This document shows, piece after piece, positions 11,901-23,621 of a stretch of DNA of 64,000 bases; the stretch's first letter is position 1, and each line of letters starts with the position of its first letter. A program made the position numbers and the translations under genes. Where the stretch lies: positions 9,461,992 through 9,525,991 of the forward strand of contig CM074193.1 of NCBI GenBank assembly GCA_037179385.1, given 5' to 3'. Source of the stretch: Holothuria scabra. Lineage: Eukaryota > Echinodermata > Holothuroidea > Aspidochirotida > Holothuriidae. The notes under the pieces were generated by a model. The model saw only the letters and a program-made list of their open reading frames with translations, did not search any database and was not told where the DNA came from.

Positions 11901-14900
11901 TTACCAGATAAAACGTACTGGCTCCTTTACAGGACGATGTGACATTTTATCATTTTCTTTGTCGCAAAGTAAAATCTCCATTTAAAAGGACAGACCAAAA
12001 CAATTTTTTTTTTGCAGACATATTTCACATTTTAAAAAAAGGGGTGGAAAACCTGTTCTTCAACCAAAATCCTGTTTTCTCTAAACAAAGCTTCTTTTTC
12101 ACGTATGAAAAAGCCAAACATCCTTTCAATTTTTTGGCGCTACATATGAAACATTATATTTTATAAATGTAAATTGGTAAAAAGCATACCAGAGGTGGAT
12201 GCTTTCTTTCGTATATTTAAATTTAATGTTAAAGTGGAACAATATAAAAAAGTAAAAAATAAGAATGTGGTAAATATTTTCGATATCAGAGAAGCATTTG
12301 CTTCCTGTGGGAATTTATTTTCTGATTAGTTTTGCAAAACAGAAGATCTAGAACTCTGGCATTGTATATTAGATTCGTTGAGATATTTTCATTTGCATTT
12401 GAAAAGGGCATCATATTTTTGTTATTTGTATATCGATGTATGTATTATTTGTATCACGATGGATGTACTGTATGCATATAATCTGAACACTAATAATGAA
12501 GAATAAAAGGAGAGAAAAAGAAAAGAACAAAAGTTTTGTTTAACATGTTAAAGACGAACATATTCTAAACACTCTGGTGAAGTTTTCATTCATTTCCCAT
12601 GTTCGGTTCTCGGGATATTAGCAACTGAAGTTGACACATTTTCTACAAAAGGTAAACTTGAAACAAGCAGGTGCTATGTCATGTATTTATATTGATGGTC
12701 AATGTTTTGTTTTAGTTTTTTATTTATTTTTGATCCTGCTGTTTGATCTTGAATTGATTAGGGATGCTATCTTGCCCTTAAGACAAATTAAGTTTTTAAC
12801 CTTCCATTGCTCGGGATGCACTTATGGTTACAACATATCACAGTTAAATTGTATAAATATGGTGTTAAATGTTAGAGATAAACAACTAAACATTTCCATC
12901 AATGTGAATACATGACATCACGTCTTGTTGCAAGTTCACTCTTTTTTAAAAATTTTAAAAATTTTCCCAGTAAGCTATGCCTAGAATATGTTCCTCTTCA
13001 AAATATCAAACATAAAATGGGTGGACTTTTTGTTTCAAGAAACTGCACACCGTTGGAAATAAATTGAAAACGTTACTTTTCGAACCATATTAACTCATAT
13101 GACCAGTGGTCGAATGAGCCTGTGAACCTGAATCGGCCACACAGTAGCATTGGTAGCGCTACCGTACCAGCACCAATATCAGTACTGATTCAGTGCTGGT
13201 ATTGATGCTGGTAGCGCTATCAACGCTTCTGGGCGGCCGGTACTGGGCTAAAATTTTGATACAATTACGAACTATATCCTTGAAAATTACGCAGTAGTTT
13301 TTACTTTAAAAATAATATATGACATTTGTATGAGATGAAAGGCTGGGATACTTTGCCCAGATTAAGTAAAAGGCTACTTTTTATTCATGTCATATCGAAT
13401 AACGTTATTTTTGGAAAATTGAAGACCATGCTTTGGAAATGTTAGAGGGGGGCAAGCTGCAGGGGGCCGGTGGTTCTAAATATGAAGAATTCGGAAATTT
13501 GCCATTGGAAACCAGTCCACGATGTGGTTTTGACAGCTCATGAACAGATAAAATTCCAAAATTCCGAATTCTTTCCAATAAAAGCTCCATATTCGTCATA
13601 TTTGTTTCAAAAAAGCAAAGTTTTCGGCGCGCTTGGCCGCAAAATGCAATTCCTAAGGAGAAGTATGCTCGCTCATGCCTTCAGTTTGGTAAAATTTTCC
13701 GAGCTCTGCAAGATTCAAAGTCGGAAATTTGCTATATGAGACACCAGATTATCAAGTGACACCGGCAATCACAGTGCTGTTCTCATAAATTTTCTTTCAT
13801 AAAATTCCAAATTTTCTCCAGTATAAGCTCTTGACTCAAAAAACTACGTCGGAGAGTCTCATTTCGTAGGCGTTGGATAACATTATGTATCAACAACTAA
13901 TGGTCACCGCTTAATTTCAGATTTGCCAATAGGAAAAGCAAATTCTTCAGTAACCCCCCCCCCCAACGTTTCAGTTTGAGACCTGGATTCTAGAAACTTA
14001 ACATTCGACATTCTTTAATTCTCGCACCACATAATATATATAAATCATTGTATATAGCGCACAATGACTTCTACACAGAATAACAATAAACAATGCAGTA
14101 AACAAGTAAATAAGGTAAATAATTACTTTATTACTTTTTCATCAATATAAATGCAGAACCTTAACCATTCAAAACAGCGTTTTAGAAAATCAGCATAAGA
14201 AGCGAAACAAAAAAAAAAAAAAAATATTGAAAAGCTTGACCTGAGTTTGTTCATGAAATTCAACAAATTTTCCCCAAAGTGTTAAATTTTCTTCACCTAT
14301 CAATGACAAATGGTCAAACTAAGACAACCCCTATATCCCACATACGATGAAAAGCTTTATGAGTGAGTATTAGCTGCTCAATTCGGTTTTCAAAAATTCG
14401 TGACCAGACACTATTTCAAATTATGCACAAAACCGTTACAAGTCAGAACACCACAAAATTCGAAATTTTGACTTTTGTCGCACTTATGGAATGTAAAACT
14501 TGACTAACCATGTTTATCAAAAGCGTTTTCAAATGGTAGTTCCGTTAAACACTTTCACTAAGTAATCGATATCAACTCAATGAGCCCCTTTAAGTAATAA
14601 AACCGAAAATTTGATAAATTTTCAACTGTTAAAATTTATGTTACCCAATACGTTTTAATGATGAATTGTAGAAGCAATGTGTGTGCTAATTTTCCGTTAA
14701 AAGTGCTTTTTAATTAAATAAATAAAATCGTCATTTATACAGTCTTAGATACTACAAACGTGTTGTCATATAACGAATAAAAACTCACCAAAGTAAGTTT
14801 CAAATAAGCACCAAAGAGCTTTTTAAGCAAAAGAGAATTACAGCAGTGAGTTAGCAGAACTTTGTCTAAATGATTGACATTTTCTAAAATAGCATTGTGC

Positions 14901-15539
14901 AAGTACTTAATTGGACAAAAGTGTGTTTTTAGCTTAAGGCGCATAGTTAATGTATGTAACTTGTGCTATCCAAAAATGTGTGTCATTATACTGCCCATAC
15001 TTAACAGATCTAACAAGAACCAGATATAAGCCATTTACGGATAGATAACGTTCTATCCGAATCAAGTCTTTATATGGCACAAAAATGTTTTCCGGACCAT
15101 ATTTGCTTCAGTTATGGATTAGTTACCGCACTAGATAGTTAGGACGTTTAGTCCACACTCCTTATAGAGACATTGAATGGCTGCTTTTTACGTGCTTGGA
15201 AACAGACGAGAGTGGAAAAAAGTTCTTAACAATGACGGGGCTGTCAAAAAGAAAGACAGAACCCTATTTACACCAATTATTTACAGTGGGGAGGGCGATG
15301 GTTTCACCCCATAGAATAAATTTGACTTGTTTCATAACGGTTAACAAAAAAAGGCCTTGAATCTCACTATTTTAGGTATTCACAGTGTTATGAGCTTTTT
15401 TTGACCTTTATGGGTAGGAACCAGAAATGACCTAATTTTGATCTCCAAAACAATTTGGGATCTTTTATTTACAATACTGCATTCACATACCAACCATGAA
15501 ACCCTTATTTTCAACTTGAAAATAACCTGTTAAAGACGT
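11901..15539. other. No gene recognised; AT-rich DNA with eroded repeats
   Basis: Only short chance frames occur. Visible structure is limited to a GCGCTAC-centred palindromic cluster near 13145-13235, parts of the hAT-like family near 13610-13740, and C- and A-homopolymers. Nothing supports an exon. Confidence 0.4.
13145..13235. repeat. Short palindromic cluster GGTAGCGCTACC / AGCACCAATATCAGTACTGA
   Basis: TTGGTAGCGCTACCGTACCA is followed by GCACCAATATCAGTACTGAT, then CAGTGCTGGTATTGATGCTG and GTAGCGCTATCAACGC. The second half repeats the first in inverted form, giving an imperfect hairpin of about 90 bp. It is probably a small fold-back element. Confidence 0.5.
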
Positions 15540-16045
15540 TTGTAACCCCTTGTGCGCTCATATGACTTTTGAACTCTGCTGACCTGGCACATGACCTCTG
15601 GTGCCTGGTATTTGACCTTTGATGGTCTGGCATTTCACTTTTGGTGACCTGGAATGTGACCTACCATGAACAGGTACGTGATCTCTGATGACCTGACACA
15701 TAACCTCTGTTGACTTGGCATATGACCTCTGCTGACCTGACACATGACCTCTTGTGGCCTGGCATATGACTGCTAGGGACCTGACATTTGACTTCTGGTG
15801 ATATGAAATATGACTCCTAATGACCTGGAATTTGACCTCTGATGACTCGGCACATGAAATCTTGCGACCTGGCACATGACCTCTGGTGCCTTGTATTTGT
15901 CCTCTGATGACCTGACATTTTAACCTCTGGTGACCTGACACATCTGGTGACCTGAAGTTTGAACTCTGATAATCTGCCATTTACTTCTTTTGACGTGGTT
16001 TATGACCTCTGATGACCTGGCATAATGACTTCTAATATGATGCAT
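15540..16045. repeat. Tandem array of a roughly 30-bp TGACCTGGCA-type unit
   Basis: About 15 degenerate units of the form TGACCTCTGGTGACCTGGCA plus CATGACC follow one another. A 140-codon open frame on the minus strand arises from the repeat and has low-complexity, repetitive composition, so I do not treat it as a gene. The TGACCT hexamer is shared with the neighbouring arrays at 16730-18145 and 24360-27965. Confidence 0.75.
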
Positions 16046-16269
16046 TTAACATCTTGTGGTCTTACAAACAATAAGGGAGATTTTTACAAAATTAGTGCAT
16101 GTGAGGTCAAGTGACCCTTGACCTCCACCCAAGAGCAATAATAAATCTATGAACTTAATATAAAAATTGCCCTTCTTTGGTATCCTGATGTGCTGTAATA
16201 ATAAGCCCTGCAGGCCTATGGCCAGACAAGACAATGGAGTTAGCAAACGTTTTTTTTTGTTAGGAGGGG

Positions 16270-16720
16270 GGGGGGGGGCAATAGGATATTAATGGGATCC
16301 CATTAAATTGTATTGGATCCCATACAAAGCGTCCAAATTCCAGACCTTGGCTTTTGTTTTTTATGGGATCCCATAAGAATTTTAGGTCCCATTGTTTTTT
16401 TATTCCCAGTTCATTTTATGGGATCCCGTTAAATTGTATTGAATCTCACACAAAGTGTTCAAATTCCAGAACTTGGTTTTTGTTTTTTATGGGATCCCAT
16501 GAGAATTTTAGGTCCCATTGTTTTTTCATTTCCAATGCATTTTATGGGATTCCGTTAAATTGTATTGAATCTCATACAAAGTGTTCAAATTCCAAACCTT
16601 AGCTTTGAATTTTAACCGGTTTTAATGGGATCCCATTAATTTTTTTTTATGAGATCCCACTACTATTTTATGGGATCCTATTTATTTTTTCCAATGGGAT
16701 TATGGTAATTTTCTCCTAGG
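16270..16720. repeat. Tandem array of about 118 bp carrying ATGGGATCCCAT palindromes
   Basis: TTTTATGGGATCCCATAAGAATTTTAGGTCCCATTG, written here only for its first part, alternates with a block about AAATTGTATTGGATCCCATA and CAAATTCCAGACCTTGG. Two to three full units and partial ones are present, and each unit has self-complementary GGGATCCC cores. There is no coding content. Confidence 0.75.
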
Positions 16721-16729
16721 CAATTACTT

Positions 16730-18145
16730 GGTTTTGGCACTGTAACCTCTGGTGACCTGAAATGACCTTTGACCCCAAACGACAAACATTAGGTTTATTC
16801 TTCCTAACGTGAAAAATCCATATAAAACAATAGGGACATCTCACTCTACATGACAAACCTAACATCGTTCCCAACTTGAGATATCGTGTCTACGAGGTTT
16901 TCTGTTTAGATCCCTAGTGACTTCAAATGACCTTTAAACCCAATCATAAAAATTATGTTTGTTCTTCCCAACATGAAAAATCTATATACATAAAAATACG
17001 AAACGGGTAAGTCATTCACAACTTGAGATATCGTGTTTACGAGGTTTGTCGTATTTTGACCACCGGTGACCGTGAATAATCTTCAACCTCTACCAATAAC
17101 AGTAGGGTTCTTCTTAACATGACGAATCTATATACCAAATATGAAAAGTATCGGTACATCCTGTGTTGAGATATCGCTTTTACAGAGTTTTTCGGCTCCG
17201 ACCCCTGGTGACCTCAAATGATCTTTGACCTCCACCAAAAACAATAGGGTTGTTCTTCTCAACATGATAGATCCACGAGAAATTTTGTGCCGTGTAAATT
17301 CGTCACTCAAACTGGGCGATTCTTTGACGTCATCCGACCGCAAGAAACTAAATGATCTTGGCTGGTGTAAAGTCGTAAACTCTAGTAGAAGCAGACTGGA
17401 ATCCACCGAATCACCACAATCGGTCTGAAAACATTACCTATTAGTCATTTACTATGCAAATATGAAATCTCTGTAATTTGTAGTACCATTTTGATCTGTT
17501 TCTTGTCTTGATATGTACAAAAACGACAAAACGAGGAATTAAAATAAAAAGAATAAATCTCATCGAGATCTGTTGGCTTGCAAAATCTGGAAGATTTTGC
17601 TTTGAAATGTGATCGTCATTTTCTCTAAGTGTTGACCGATATTTTCGTTTCAAGGTTTAAATTAGTGTCAACATTTTACGAGATTTTTGTTTTTATAATT
17701 AAAAATGCAAAAAATTAATAAATTTTAGGTCAACTCTTTCAAGCGCAGTAACATACGTTCGGATCATGTTAACCGCAAGAATTCACCAAGGTCAGGTTTT
17801 CATGTCGGTCTCATAACAAATTCGTGTCAGCGTTATTTCTAATGCTAATGCTATTTAAAAAGTATGAAATGTGTTTGACATTCCTATCATGAGATATAGT
17901 GCTTCCAAGCCATTTTGAGGTTTTCGCAGGTTTCACCGCCGGTGACCTCAAATGACCTCTGACATTCACAATTAAAGCAACCTTTTTCTCAACATGCCAA
18001 GTCTTCATACCAAATATGAAAAGTTTCGATCATTCCTAACTTGAGATACCGTGTTCACAAGCAAAGTGTCAAAAACACGCGCACACTCACACAAGACATC
18101 ACCGTCGCATATAGATTTCTTGCCTGCCTACGGCAAGGAACCAAA
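16730..18145 (+). repeat. Degenerate satellite-like repeat block ending in a TTGCC..GGCAAGGAA hairpin
   Basis: Units of roughly 130-170 bp recur. Each holds GTGACCTCAAATGACCTTTG, an ACAATAGGGTT(C/G)TTCTTC-like part, a CCAAATATGAAAAG part and TTGAGATATCGTGTTTAC. The block closes with GTGTCAAAAACACGCGCACA and a hairpin of TTTCTTGCC with GGCAAGGAA at 18116-18140. The same terminal order ends the blocks near 27960 and 41780, so this is one family with a defined 3' end rather than random satellite. Confidence 0.75.
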
Positions 18146-18659
18146 AGGCTTAATCCAAACATCAAATAGAAAAACAATTAACCACACCAAAGGAATACTC
18201 AATTTGCATAACTATGCAGAGCAGTTTATATCTGGCTTGATACGTAAATCTTCACTTGCATACCTGATATTGATTATTTTATCAAGTCATATCCTACAGT
18301 AGTTCAAGACAATGTTATGTATCTGGCCTATCCTAACCTTCACACTCTAACGTTAGGCTTAACTTACCCTATACCTTTTTTGAAATTAGCATTTGAAATT
18401 TTTGTAGCCTGAAACTGAAAAGAGAGATTTGAAATAAAAGTGTTAGTGGCAAAAAAAAATTAAGATAATCCTATCCTGCTGTCTTTGGGTATATCATACT
18501 GAACCGTCGTTAATCCGTCTGCGGCCAGCCGCCAAATCTGAAATGAAGTACCAAGGCATGACACATTTGGAGCTAAGCGAGCCTGTATACTTGTATTTCT
18601 CACGTTAATACTAACCTGCTAACTTAATATTAAGAAGTGTACCTTCTTTAACTATATTA

Positions 18660-18775
18660 TTCAATAGCGGCCGAGTTGTCCGGGGGCCGAGTTGTCTCGG
18701 TGGCCGAGGTGTCCTGGGGTCGAGATGACCGGACCGAGTTGTCCCAGGGGCCGAGTTGACCGTAAACCGTCGTGA
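18660..18775. repeat. GC-rich minisatellite, GGCCGAGTTGTCC unit
   Basis: About six imperfect copies of a 17-20 bp unit, GGCCGAGTTGTCCCGGGG-like, lie in otherwise AT-rich sequence. Confidence 0.7.
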
Positions 18776-19112
18776 TATGGTCATATAAAATTTTATTTAC
18801 ACACTTGGAAAGGCAATTGCCCGTTGCATCTGGCTTGATATGCCCATATAAAAATTGACATAATGTATCAAGGTATATCTTACTGTACATCTGTTTTGAT
18901 ATGACCATTGCAAGACAATATTTCCTCAGATACATCTGGATATCAATCCATATCGGGATTTGGTTAAGACACCATCGGTGGTAAGGTTGGATTGCCCGAA
19001 GGTATGGCATATCACAGTTTACTTTCAAGCCGCAAAAGATAGTTATGGTATTACTGACGGATGAGAAAAACTAAAGGTTAGTCGCTGTTTGAAAAAAAAA
19101 AACGAATGCGTT

Positions 19113-19118
19113 TTTATT
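19113..19118 (-). terminator. Candidate polyadenylation signal AATAAA
   Basis: On the minus strand AATAAA occurs about 615 nt after the stop codon of the Hint-containing exon. It is the nearest exact hexamer I found downstream. Use of this site is inferred only. Confidence 0.3.
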
Positions 19119-19731
19119 CAGGGCTTGTTCTAGAACATATCTTTGCCTAAAGCAGTTGTTGAGGAGACCAATGCTCTTTCTTGAAATAACGCACTAGTTC
19201 CTACAACATCATTATATGCACAGTGTTGCTAGTAAAAAATAAACACAATGCCATGATATTTCTGATATAGTCTGATTCACTTTGGAGCTAAGATTCATTG
19301 CTCATCCGACCACTTTTGATTGGTGTGACTATTCCCTCAGGAATATACTATTATTTTTTAATAGTTATTTGCAAAAAGTGGACCCATAACTGGTATCCTT
19401 AGTGATTATAAACGTTTTGAGAGGTAAACTGAAGTGTTGCTTGCAAATGTACGTTGATACTGTTAACAAAAGTCGGTTTTTCTACCAAATAAAGGTAAAC
19501 TCTTATTTTAACCATATATTCAACCTTCTCATACAGATTTGTCGTTTTCTCTAGGAGCTAGCCGCCAGTAGCCAAAAGTTTCTGGATGTATCAAGGCGCT
19601 AAAAGGTCATTAACATAGTGTTATAACGCAATATTTATGCCACTGACTCAGTTTACGGGCCATTCAGGCAAGTGACTTCTATTGTTGTTTTAAGTTGATT
19701 ACTTTCACTTCGCCTTAATTTTCGTGAGTGA

Positions 19732-22044
19732 TTAGAAACATACATTTTTGTTCTTCCCTTTTGTCTTTTTACGATACATGATTCCTTTCCGTGTAATTAA
19801 AGATATAAATTGCATGTTTCTTGGGGACAAAAGCGATGTGTAGATTGAAAGAGGTGTGTATTTATAGATTAACCTAATCGGTGCTAGCACTGTATGAGCA
19901 AGGTTTGGAGCAAATGTCGTAGTAAAGCAAGAGGCTACAATATTGTCAACCACTATAGTCCCACTAAGTGTATACGGGCAATACGCCCCCTGATGAAGTT
20001 CGTATCGAACTGAAGTAACGGTATCTGAAATTAAGTTTTTCCCTTCAGCCGTATATACAATGTCATTTATGTTAATTTCCTTTGCAGCTTTCATTACCTT
20101 CAAGGGTCCGACAGGGAGGCAGTGGTTTGGGGACACGAAGAGTGTTTTTTGCCTGGCGGTTTCGATTCTAAGGTACATTACGTCCACATGTTTGTCTGAG
20201 TGAGCCACGAAAAATATTTCCTCGAACTCTAAAGAAGACTCGCTATTAAGTGAAAGAACCCTATCGCCTACCTTAATCAAAGAAATTGGAACTTTGCCAG
20301 ACCTTTCTTTTGTCACAAATGACTTGCTAGGAAAGCAGTTGCCTGAATCTGAAATAAGTTTCATGATCATTTCCTTCTTTGAGTTTATTACAGACATAGC
20401 AACTTCGCTAAGCTCTTCATCATTTAGCATATTTTCAGGAGATAACTTATCTTTGATTGCCTTAACGAGTTCTGTGGGCAATTCATTTTTCTCCAGTTTT
20501 TCTTTGATTTCCTTTAATTGACGTTTGCGCAATTTACGTAAAAAATCCTTTGCGTCATTTTCAGCAAAGTGAATAACTTCTTCTTTTGCTCGATTTTTTT
20601 TCTTCTGATGTTCTATTTGTTCTCTAATTCGTTTTTCCAGCTCTTGCTTTGACTTAAGTTTATCGGAGTATTTAGTCTGAATGGCAGACTCATAATTTCT
20701 CAAAAAGGTAGTTACTATATCCCTGATATCGTTTTCATAGACTTCCTCTAACTGAATCATACCCATTAATTCCGCAATATCGTTTTCAGTAGGATATAAA
20801 GCGTTTTGAAATGATTTTAATTCTTCTTCCGAAGCTTCTTCAATAAGATCAAACAAATGGTTATTAATTATATTTTCAGCCCGAAGGAGGTTTTCTTTTC
20901 GCCTTTGGAGTTTTTGCTCATGAATCTGAGACTCTTTGATGTTAATGAATTCTTCGATGTTCTCTCTTATGACTCTAGGAGCCATTTTTTTCAAGTCAGC
21001 GATTGTAAAATCATAATTGTTGTTTTGCAACTTTTCTTGCAACAATAGATATTGTTTCTGGTTCAAGTCATTGTTTTGTTTTGCGAAGTTTAATTCTCTT
21101 AGACTTAGTCTTCCCATTAAACTGTGCAGTTCTGTGGTGAAGGTTTCTTCCTGCTTCATTAAGCTTTGCATTCTCATGTTGATCATATCCCTCTTACTAG
21201 CTAAGGTTGCTTTTGACAAGTCGCTAAATAATTTAGGGGAGATAAATTTAAGCCTTTTCTCTTTAAAATCATCCCGAATGTCTACAGGAATGTCATTTGA
21301 ATTAAGTAGACCAGCTAACTTATCCCCATAACTATTCCAAATGTAGTCATTAATTTTGTCATCTAGGAATGCATTTGTTTCCATTATTTGTTTTCGTTGG
21401 AGTTCGAGAAACATTTTCTCAAGAGACATCCAGTGCCTCTGAAAACTTAACTGCCCTTTAGTTTGCCTCTCAGCCTTCAGGCTGCTAAGTTTTTGATCAA
21501 TAACTAAGTTATTTTGTATGATTACATTCTTGACAATAGATTGAATATTTGGACAAATGTATTTGTTCCATAGATCAGCTTTTCTCATGATGTCTTCCAA
21601 GCAATTCATTTCCACTTTATCAAACTTCTTTCCTTCTTTAAGCTTTTGTAATTCTGCTTCGTCTGTCTTCTTAATGAAGTCGTGAAGAAAGGTGGTAGTG
21701 AGATTTATCGCACAGGTGTGGTCCTTTATTTGTTTGGCGTTTTCTTTGATCATCTCCTGGACGGCTTCGAATTGCTCATTTGTATATTTTGCTGAGCCAG
21801 CCTTTTGTTTAACAAAACTGCAAATAGCGGCTATTACCCAGTGGTGTTGTAATTCTTTGAAGTAATCCTGTTTGGGCTTGTTTTCGACAACAATGACCCT
21901 TCCAGACAATTTTTTTATTAGTTTTACAAGGTATGGTGGAATATTGTCCGGACTTAAATGTTCTGATAATGTGTCTGATTCCATCTGTGATCCCCGTGTA
22001 AGGACCAGGATTGCGTGTTGAAAAATTTCAGACCCAAAACGTTC
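19732..22044 (-). CDS. Exon C: AIG1/GIMAP-type GTPase second half, long helical region and C-terminal Hedgehog-type Hint domain
   Basis: The exon begins after a textbook acceptor (pyrimidine-rich, ...TTTCTAG) at 22044 in phase 0 and runs to a stop at 19732. Its first residues, ERFGSEIFQHAILVLTRGSQ, are the AIG1 segment after the conserved box, with TRGS at the G4 position. KLIKKLSGRVIVVENK is the G5 region. From about residue 300 to 810 of the inferred protein (ATG-numbered from exon A) the sequence is rich in Lys, Glu and Gln with heptad-like spacing, which suggests coiled coil.

The end is a Hog/Hint domain. It has a GNCFPSKSFV start (catalytic Cys at codon 20337-20335, residue about 817), VGDRVLSLN, FVSPNHCLPV (His at 20124-20122; Ser stands where Hedgehog has Thr), NIVASCF (Cys at 19929-19927), then LAHTVLAPIRLIYKY like the Hedgehog adduct-recognition tail. 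In Hedgehog this module cleaves itself and transfers cholesterol. Here self-cleavage is plausible, but the acceptor is unknown. An internal ATG at 21984 could be mistaken for the start, but the in-frame GTPase residues before it argue for splicing. Confidence 0.9.
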   Translation of the reverse strand, partial: ERFGSEIFQHAILVLTRGSQMESDTLSEHLSPDNIPPYLVKLIKKLSGRVIVVENKPKQDYFKELQHHWVIAAICSFVKQKAGSAKYTNEQFEAVQEMIKENAKQIKDHTCAINLTTTFLHDFIKKTDEAELQKLKEGKKFDKVEMNCLEDIMRKADLWNKYICPNIQSIVKNVIIQNNLVIDQKLSSLKAERQTKGQLSFQRHWMSLEKMFLELQRKQIMETNAFLDDKINDYIWNSYGDKLAGLLNSNDIPVDIRDDFKEKRLKFISPKLFSDLSKATLASKRDMINMRMQSLMKQEETFTTELHSLMGRLSLRELNFAKQNNDLNQKQYLLLQEKLQNNNYDFTIADLKKMAPRVIRENIEEFINIKESQIHEQKLQRRKENLLRAENIINNHLFDLIEEASEEELKSFQNALYPTENDIAELMGMIQLEEVYENDIRDIVTTFLRNYESAIQTKYSDKLKSKQELEKRIREQIEHQKKKNRAKEEVIHFAENDAKDFLRKLRKRQLKEIKEKLEKNELPTELVKAIKDKLSPENMLNDEELSEVAMSVINSKKEMIMKLISDSGNCFPSKSFVTKERSGKVPISLIKVGDRVLSLNSESSLEFEEIFFVAHSDKHVDVMYLRIETARQKTLFVSPNHCLPVGPLKVMKAAKEININDIVYTAEGKNLISDTVTSVRYELHQGAYCPYTLSGTIVVDNIVASCFTTTFAPNLAHTVLAPIRLIYKYTPLSIYTSLLSPRNMQFISLITRKGIMYRKKTKGKNKNVCF

Positions 22045-23504
22045 CTAGAAATTAAAAAGCATAAAAACTGAGAGTAAACCAAATTAACTGTTTGAGCATA
22101 TATAATTACCTGCTTAATATCCGTTTTACATTAAGATGGACCCATTCTTCGAGTGACAGTGACATTTCCAGATGCACTTGAAAATAGCAAGTAGACAGAC
22201 TTCTCTCCAAATGAAATCATTATTTAAAAAACAATTACCGGTTTCAGTTTTATGACAATTCATAACAACAAAGAGATAAAGGATGTTTCCCTTCGAAGTG
22301 AAAGATTGATAATGAAGTGAAGTAACCTGCCTGCGGATTTTGGGCAGATTTCCAAATCATTGCACCCCTAAGATATCGTAACCCATACCTTGCAAACATT
22401 AAATGAACGTTGTGGTGTAGTGCTCCATAGAAGTGGTAAACAAAACTTTTAATTGTATTGTAATTGTAGGTGATAAAACTTAACAATAGTTTGTCTTCAT
22501 CAAAGTAAGAGTAAAGGGAAAGTTCGCCACCGTGCCGGTCAGTGCAGCAAAAGTAACCCAGATGTTAATGCAACTATATAGGAGTCAATATATAAGTGGT
22601 ACAATGTTATGAAAGATTTTTCCCTCTTTGGCAAGCAAAGTAAGAATAACGGAAGGTATTGCAAAAATCATCCCTCCCAAATTATCTATAGCGTTAACAA
22701 TACCTTGGGGGAAACAGATTTCTCAATTTACCGATAAGCAAAATTTGACCAGGGAGCTGAAAGAGTTCTTTGTCTTGACAAAGATCCCCTATGGATAAAT
22801 TCATAAAAACCGTATAAAAATACCTAATTGGGCATAAATTTTGACCTTTGGTCTCTGAACTCTACCTTATGAAGTTATCAGTAACCATGTATAAGTTTTC
22901 GTTGTCAGGCTTACTCATCCATCAAGTGTAAACCTGTTCTGACAACTATCGACACAAGTTTTGACAAAAGTGTTGAGCAACTTATTGGACCTTTTTCACT
23001 ACAGTGTGGCCTTTGCTTAACACACCAAACAAATAGCACCTCCTAAAAAATATTATTAGTACAATATTTCCTCTCCTTTCAGAATAATCCGAGCGGTCTG
23101 GTGTTGGATTCATTTGGGAGAGCCACGAACCTTTACTTAAACCTTTTAGATTCGTTTGCCACCTGAAATTCTAAATCCTCATCTATGATGTTCATGGATT
23201 ATGAGGGAGTTGAAGTGCACGATAAAAGTTAACAAAAAAAATGTTAGAGCTGCCGCTCACTGCCAGCGATGGCCAATAAAATTTGATCATCATTAGATTG
23301 CTAGGATTAAGTTCACTGGTCTTCCTGACATGAAGGGAGAGGAGCTCCCCGGATAATATATAATATACATTTGCGATATGTTCTTGTGATCTAATTGCTC
23401 CACGAAGGAAATGAAATAATGGAGTTGATTTGAGAGATCAACTAGTTTTACTCAGGTGAGATTTGTCATAGATTTTCCATTTAGGGTAAATAGGATTAAA
23501 CTCA

Positions 23505-23621
23505 CATGGGGCCCATTCCACAAAGAGTTACGCACAATCTTAAGTTTAATTCCCCATATTTAAGTCATCAGTAAATCATACTTAAAATCGTAACTCTTTG
23601 TGGAACGTTAACGGGCCCCTG
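23505..23621. mobile_element. Fold-back MITE, GGGCCC-TTCCACAAAGAGTTACG family, copy 1
   Basis: The ends CATGGGGCCCATTCCACAAAG and CTTTGTGGAACG..CGGGCCCCTG are inverted repeats, and the inner part GCACAATCTTAAG pairs with CTTAAAATCG. It forms a near-complete hairpin of about 117 bp. CAYGGGG/CCCCTG ends suggest a hAT origin, but no clean 8-bp duplication is visible. A sister copy is at 37534-37648. Confidence 0.8.

Larger units (their letters stand above)
18146..19731. other. 3' flank of the CARD-GTPase-Hint gene; no other gene seen
   Basis: The part next to 19731 should hold the gene's 3' UTR. The rest is AT-rich unique-looking DNA with a short GC-rich minisatellite at 18660-18775. No further exon was recognised. 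Confidence 0.4.

Noticed and set aside
12631..12915. Hydrophobic 94-codon frame
   Set aside because: It has AT-driven composition, no family resemblance and no exon signals.
15558..15980. 140-codon open frame on the minus strand
   Set aside because: It is a by-product of a 30-bp tandem repeat and has no domain or splice context.
21984..21986. ATG at 21984 as start of a separate 750-codon gene
   Set aside because: Twenty in-frame AIG1 residues and a strong splice acceptor lie just upstream, so it is internal.
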